Assembly: GCA_031372705.1 (NCBI GenBank)
Contig: JANMLV010000258.1
Location: 1-8,068, forward strand
DNA: 8,068 nt
Reading direction: 5' to 3'
Source of the DNA: UBA7236 sp031372705
GTDB taxonomy: Bacteria; Bacteroidota; Bacteroidia; Chitinophagales; BACL12
Each line of letters begins with the position of its first letter. Positions within the stretch are counted from its first letter, which is position 1. Under the pieces are notes generated by a model. That model saw only the letters and a list, made by a program, of their open reading frames with translations, made no database searches and was not told the DNA's origin. A program made the translations under genes and the position numbers. This document shows, piece by piece, positions 4,836-8,068 of this stretch.

Positions 4836-6797
4836 ATGAAAATGAACATTTTCAAAACTTTTATGCTAGTTGCAGGCATCATGACATTTACTGCAATGAA
4901 TGCCCAAACAACAGGCGGAAATGATGTATTATTTACCGTGTCAGGCAAGCCTGTAACTAAAGAGGAGTTTCTTTATGTTTACAAAAAGAACAATCCCGAC
5001 AAGCAGAACGACTTTTCGAAAGAAAGCTTGAATGAGTACCTCGACTTGTATGTTAACTTTAAATTAAAGGTTACTGAAGCTCGTGCGGAAAGAATTGACA
5101 CCACGGAAAAAGTGCGTGAAGAATTGCAGAAATATGGTGATCAGTTAATTAAATCGAACTTCGACAAAGAAGTTTTAGAAGGCGCTGCATTAAAAATGTA
5201 TAACAGAATGCAAACCGAGCGTTTGGTTTACCATGTTATGATTTCAATTGATGCAAATGCACCTGGTGCTGACACAACTGCGGCAAAGAACAAATTAATG
5301 GCTGCACGTGAAAGACTTATGAAAGGTGAAGATTTCAGTAAAGTATCGTTAGAACTTTCATCAGATAAAACAAATACAAAAGAACCGGGTTTAATTGGAT
5401 GGATTACACCGGGACAAATACCTGATATGGCATTCGAAAATGCCGCTTATGAAACACCGGTTGGCACAATTAGTCAGGTTGTAAAATCTAAATTCGGATA
5501 TCATATTATTAAAGTAGCAGGAGAGCGCCCTTCAGCAGGAACGGTAACTGTTGCACATATTCTAATTAAAACACCTAAAGAAGCTAAGCCTGAAGATATT
5601 GCAAAAGCAAAAACTAAAATCGACAGCATTGCGCAATTATTAAAGAATGATGTAGGCAGTTTTGAAGAATTAGCAGAACAATATTCTGAAGACAAAATGA
5701 GCGCACCAAATGGTGGAAGACTTGAAGCATTTGGCACAGGCAAAATGGTTTTGCCGTTTCAAGAAGCTGCATTTGCATTAAAAAATCCGGGCGATATTTC
5801 TGCTCCGATTCAAACTTCATTCGGATGGCATATTATTCGTTTAATTGACAGAAAACCTAATGGTTCATATGCGGAAGTTAAAGATGAATTGAAAGGTAAA
5901 ATTGAACGCTCACCTGAATACAAAACATTGCGTGCTGATTTTGTTGCTAAAGTAAAAACAAAATATCCTTTCACTGAAAATTTAGATGCTAAAAAAGAAT
6001 TGCTTGGCAAATTAGATTCAAGTTTTGTAAAAAACAACTGGACAATGAATCAGGCAGCAGGCATGAACAAAACAATGTTCTCTATTGGCCCTCGTTCATT
6101 CACACAAGCTGATATGGCTTCTTACCTTGAAATAAATCAACGTGTTTCCCGCGATAAAAACATTGAAGAGAAATACGACAAATTATATCTGCAAGCATTA
6201 GAACAAACATTAATTGAGTATGACCTTTCAGAACGCAATATCGATTTCAAACGCTTATTGCAAGAATATCGCGATGGATTACCATTATTTGCAATGCTTG
6301 AGCGCAAAATTTGGAGCAAAGGTTCAACCGATTCAGTAGGGTTAAAAAACTACTACGAAGCTCATAAAAATGAATATATGTGGGAAGAGCGTATCGATGC
6401 AACTGTTTATACAGTTACAAACGCTAAAGCTGCAAAAGAAATTAGAAAATTGGCAGGAAAAAATGCGACTGATAAATCTATTTTAGAAAAATATAATGTT
6501 GACTCCATTGAAGTTGTTACCATTAAATCGGCATTATTTTTACCCAGTCAGGATAGCAACGTAGATAAATTGAATAAAGCAGTTGGTATTGGTGAAGATA
6601 TTTTAAATGCAAACGGTTCAATAACTTTCGTAAAAATTAACAAAATAGTTGCACCAACTGCAAAAACACTTGATGAAGCCAGAGGTTATGTTATTTCTGC
6701 TTATCAAGATCAATTAGAAAAACAATGGATTGATGAATTACACCAAAAATATCCTGTTGTAATTAATCAGCAAGTTTTTAATTCAATGGTTCGATAA
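4836..6797 (+). CDS. Periplasmic peptidyl-prolyl isomerase with two parvulin domains (SurA/PpiD-like)
   Basis: The 653-residue protein begins with a signal peptide (basic start, hydrophobic stretch about 5-20, likely cleavage AMNA|Q after residue 23), so it acts in the periplasm. A SurA-N-like helical region follows (about 30-125). Parvulin domain 1 runs from about 130 to 228: His133, GLIGWITPGQ, FGYHII with His223. Parvulin domain 2 runs from about 238 to 337: AHILI with His241, GGRLEAFGTGKM, FGWHII with His332. Both keep the paired histidines of the fold, and domain 2 is closer to the consensus. The C-terminal 300 residues are helical, with no motif I recognise. Family role: chaperone and prolyl isomerase for outer-membrane and secreted proteins. 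The lipoprotein gene starts 5 bases after the stop, so the two are very likely co-transcribed. An in-frame ATG at codon 3 (4842) is an alternative start. Distinguishing SurA from PpiD orthology is not possible here. Confidence 0.92.
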   Translation: MKMNIFKTFMLVAGIMTFTAMNAQTTGGNDVLFTVSGKPVTKEEFLYVYKKNNPDKQNDFSKESLNEYLDLYVNFKLKVTEARAERIDTTEKVREELQKYGDQLIKSNFDKEVLEGAALKMYNRMQTERLVYHVMISIDANAPGADTTAAKNKLMAARERLMKGEDFSKVSLELSSDKTNTKEPGLIGWITPGQIPDMAFENAAYETPVGTISQVVKSKFGYHIIKVAGERPSAGTVTVAHILIKTPKEAKPEDIAKAKTKIDSIAQLLKNDVGSFEELAEQYSEDKMSAPNGGRLEAFGTGKMVLPFQEAAFALKNPGDISAPIQTSFGWHIIRLIDRKPNGSYAEVKDELKGKIERSPEYKTLRADFVAKVKTKYPFTENLDAKKELLGKLDSSFVKNNWTMNQAAGMNKTMFSIGPRSFTQADMASYLEINQRVSRDKNIEEKYDKLYLQALEQTLIEYDLSERNIDFKRLLQEYRDGLPLFAMLERKIWSKGSTDSVGLKNYYEAHKNEYMWEERIDATVYTVTNAKAAKEIRKLAGKNATDKSILEKYNVDSIEVVTIKSALFLPSQDSNVDKLNKAVGIGEDILNANGSITFVKINKIVAPTAKTLDEARGYVISAYQDQLEKQWIDELHQKYPVVINQQVFNSMVR

Positions 6798-6802
6798 ATA
6801 AA

Positions 6803-7666
6803 TTGACAATATATAATGTATCCATAGCACTCTTATTATGTCTAGTGGTTCTTGGTTGTAACAAGCATAAGCCTGAAAAAAACGAAGAACCACTGGCAAG
6901 AGTGTACGACAAATACTTGTATGTTTCAGATGTTGAAGGACTCATCAACGAAAAAACCAGTCCGGAAGACAGCACCAGAATTGTAGATGATTATATCGAA
7001 AACTGGATTCGCCAAAATTTAATCTTACGCGTAGCAGAAGACAACCTGCAATCTGCTCTTGTAAATATTAACAAACAAGCCGAAGCCTATAAAGAATCGC
7101 TGGTTATTTATGCTTATGAGCGACAGTGGTTAGCAGAAAACTTAGACACCATTGTATCTGAGGACACTGCATTGCATTATTACGAGCTCAACAAAAAGGA
7201 CTTCAACTTAAAGAGCGATATTTACCGTATGGTTTACGCCATTACACCGGTGTCGAACAAAACAGCAGATTCAATTTCTTATTGGTTTTCTAAGGGTATT
7301 GAAAAATATCGGTATCCAATTGAGCGTTATTGTGCCACACATTGTGAAAGCTTTTCGCTAAATGCCGAAGTTTGGCTTAATGAAGACGACCTATTTAAAT
7401 TATTACCATACGACATGTATGCAGGTGGGAGATTCAGAACCAAAGGAACAGTTTCGTTTAGCGACACCACAAATAAGTATTATGCAAAAATTGAATCATT
7501 TCAAATTGCAGGCGAAACAGGTCCTTATACTTATTTCAGGGAAGGCATAAAAGATATTATTATTAATAAACGAAAAATGGCATTGTTGGATAATACCTAT
7601 AAAGACATTTATTCGGAAGGACTAAAACGCAATAACGCAGAATTTTTAAATAAAGAAGAAGAATGA
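6803..7666 (+). CDS. Predicted SurA-N-like lipoprotein of the isomerase operon (TTG start)
   Basis: The frame encodes 287 residues from a TTG at 6803; no ATG is available near the N-terminus, and the nearby ATG at 6816 is out of frame. A hydrophobic stretch ends in a lipobox, VLGC, with Cys19 as the likely lipidated residue, so the protein should be membrane-anchored facing the periplasm. The segment after it (about 31-85: ARVYDKYLYVSDVEGLI, then YIENWIRQNLILRVAED) has the pattern of the SurA/PpiD N-terminal chaperone module. No parvulin motif (AHIL, GG..G, FGxH) is found, so isomerase activity is unlikely. Two cysteines, Cys177 and Cys181, form a CxxxC. The stop overlaps the next ATG (ATGA at 7663-7666), and the preceding gene ends 5 bases upstream, so it belongs to this operon. 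Likely a non-catalytic partner in outer-membrane protein folding; this is inference from context and weak pattern similarity. Confidence 0.82.
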   Translation: MTIYNVSIALLLCLVVLGCNKHKPEKNEEPLARVYDKYLYVSDVEGLINEKTSPEDSTRIVDDYIENWIRQNLILRVAEDNLQSALVNINKQAEAYKESLVIYAYERQWLAENLDTIVSEDTALHYYELNKKDFNLKSDIYRMVYAITPVSNKTADSISYWFSKGIEKYRYPIERYCATHCESFSLNAEVWLNEDDLFKLLPYDMYAGGRFRTKGTVSFSDTTNKYYAKIESFQIAGETGPYTYFREGIKDIIINKRKMALLDNTYKDIYSEGLKRNNAEFLNKEEE

Positions 7667-8068
7667 AAAAGATATTAATTACCGCATTAATTTTAATTGT
7701 AAGTGCTGTCGTGTTTGCGCAACCGGTAAATAACAAGCCGGTAGTAGATAAAATTGCGGGTCAAGTGGGAGATAAAATTATCTTGATGAGTGAAATTGAA
7801 TCATTCTACTATGAAGAATTGCAAAAAGGAGATGTTCCGGAAGATTACCGTTGCCGAGTAATGCAGGAATTAGTAACACAAAAGTTAATGCTTATTCAAG
7901 CTGCAAAAGACAGTATAGTAGTAGGCGATGATGAAGTGGAGAATAACATTGACAACCGTATTAGATATTTTATTTCATTATTCGGATCACAAGAAAAAAT
8001 GGAAGAATTTTATGGCAAATCGGTTCAGGAAATTAAAGAAGAATTTAGAGATGATGTGCGCAATTTGC
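7663..8068 (+). CDS. SurA-like periplasmic chaperone/peptidyl-prolyl isomerase (3' end missing)
   Basis: The gene starts at the ATG overlapping the lipoprotein stop (ATGA) and runs off the window after 135 codons. A signal peptide is clear: MKKILI, a hydrophobic run, then VFA|Q with cleavage after residue 19. The mature part begins VVDKIAGQVGDKIILMSEIE, matching the SurA N-terminal pattern (a beta strand, 'vG..iil.sei', then helices), followed by CRVMQELVTQKLMLIQAAKD, the helix bearing the typical 'l..li...Ll...A' spacing. The parvulin domains expected in SurA would lie beyond the window, so isomerase activity cannot be checked. Translational coupling with the two upstream genes implies a shared role in outer-membrane protein biogenesis. 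Confidence 0.88.
   Translation, partial: MKKILITALILIVSAVVFAQPVNNKPVVDKIAGQVGDKIILMSEIESFYYEELQKGDVPEDYRCRVMQELVTQKLMLIQAAKDSIVVGDDEVENNIDNRIRYFISLFGSQEKMEEFYGKSVQEIKEEFRDDVRNL

Noticed and set aside
5501..6319. Several minus-strand open frames inside the two-parvulin gene
   Set aside because: They are antisense to a continuous, well-matched coding sequence and resemble no known protein.

Overview
The window looks like the AT-rich chromosome of a member of the Bacteroidota. Three things point that way: exact matches to the Bacteroidota -7 promoter box (TAnnTTTG) upstream of several genes, an apparent lack of Shine-Dalgarno sequences, and gene families typical of the phylum (PIF1-type helicase with a C-terminal helix-turn-helix, paired SurA-like isomerases, signal peptides ending in Ala-Gln). 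The organism assignment is inference; there is no rRNA or other marker gene here.

Layout. Bases 2-1126 (+) hold the 3' end of a PIF1-type helicase gene. It converges, with only 5 bases between stops, on a minus-strand kynurenine-pathway block read right to left: 3-hydroxyanthranilate 3,4-dioxygenase (3187-2669), a small GxxExxY-family predicted nuclease (2601-2206), and aminocarboxymuconate-semialdehyde decarboxylase (2145-1132). An SDR oxidoreductase with an unusual active site (3229-4020, +) diverges from the dioxygenase across 41 bases. After a short convergent gap come a minus-strand SlyD-like FKBP isomerase (4621-4115), a 214-base divergent promoter region, and a plus-strand operon of periplasmic folding factors: a two-parvulin isomerase (4836-6797), a SurA-N-like lipoprotein with no ATG start (6803-7666), and a SurA-like protein cut by the window end (7663-8068).

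How the genes work together. The dioxygenase and the decarboxylase catalyse consecutive steps (3-hydroxyanthranilate to aminocarboxymuconate semialdehyde to 2-aminomuconate semialdehyde), diverting tryptophan/kynurenine carbon away from quinolinate and NAD toward central metabolism. The SDR probably belongs to the same module, but its substrate is unknown. The right-hand genes form a proteostasis neighbourhood likely serving outer-membrane protein biogenesis.

The most notable structure is a compact cassette at 2164-2643. The GxxExxY nuclease gene is enclosed by 31-base inverted repeats (29/31 matches), each arm ending 11 bases from the coding sequence. It sits between two genes of consecutive enzymatic steps, which suggests a small mobile or selfish insertion. 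The second oddity is the SDR, where the catalytic Tyr-xxx-Lys is replaced by Ser-xxx-Arg.
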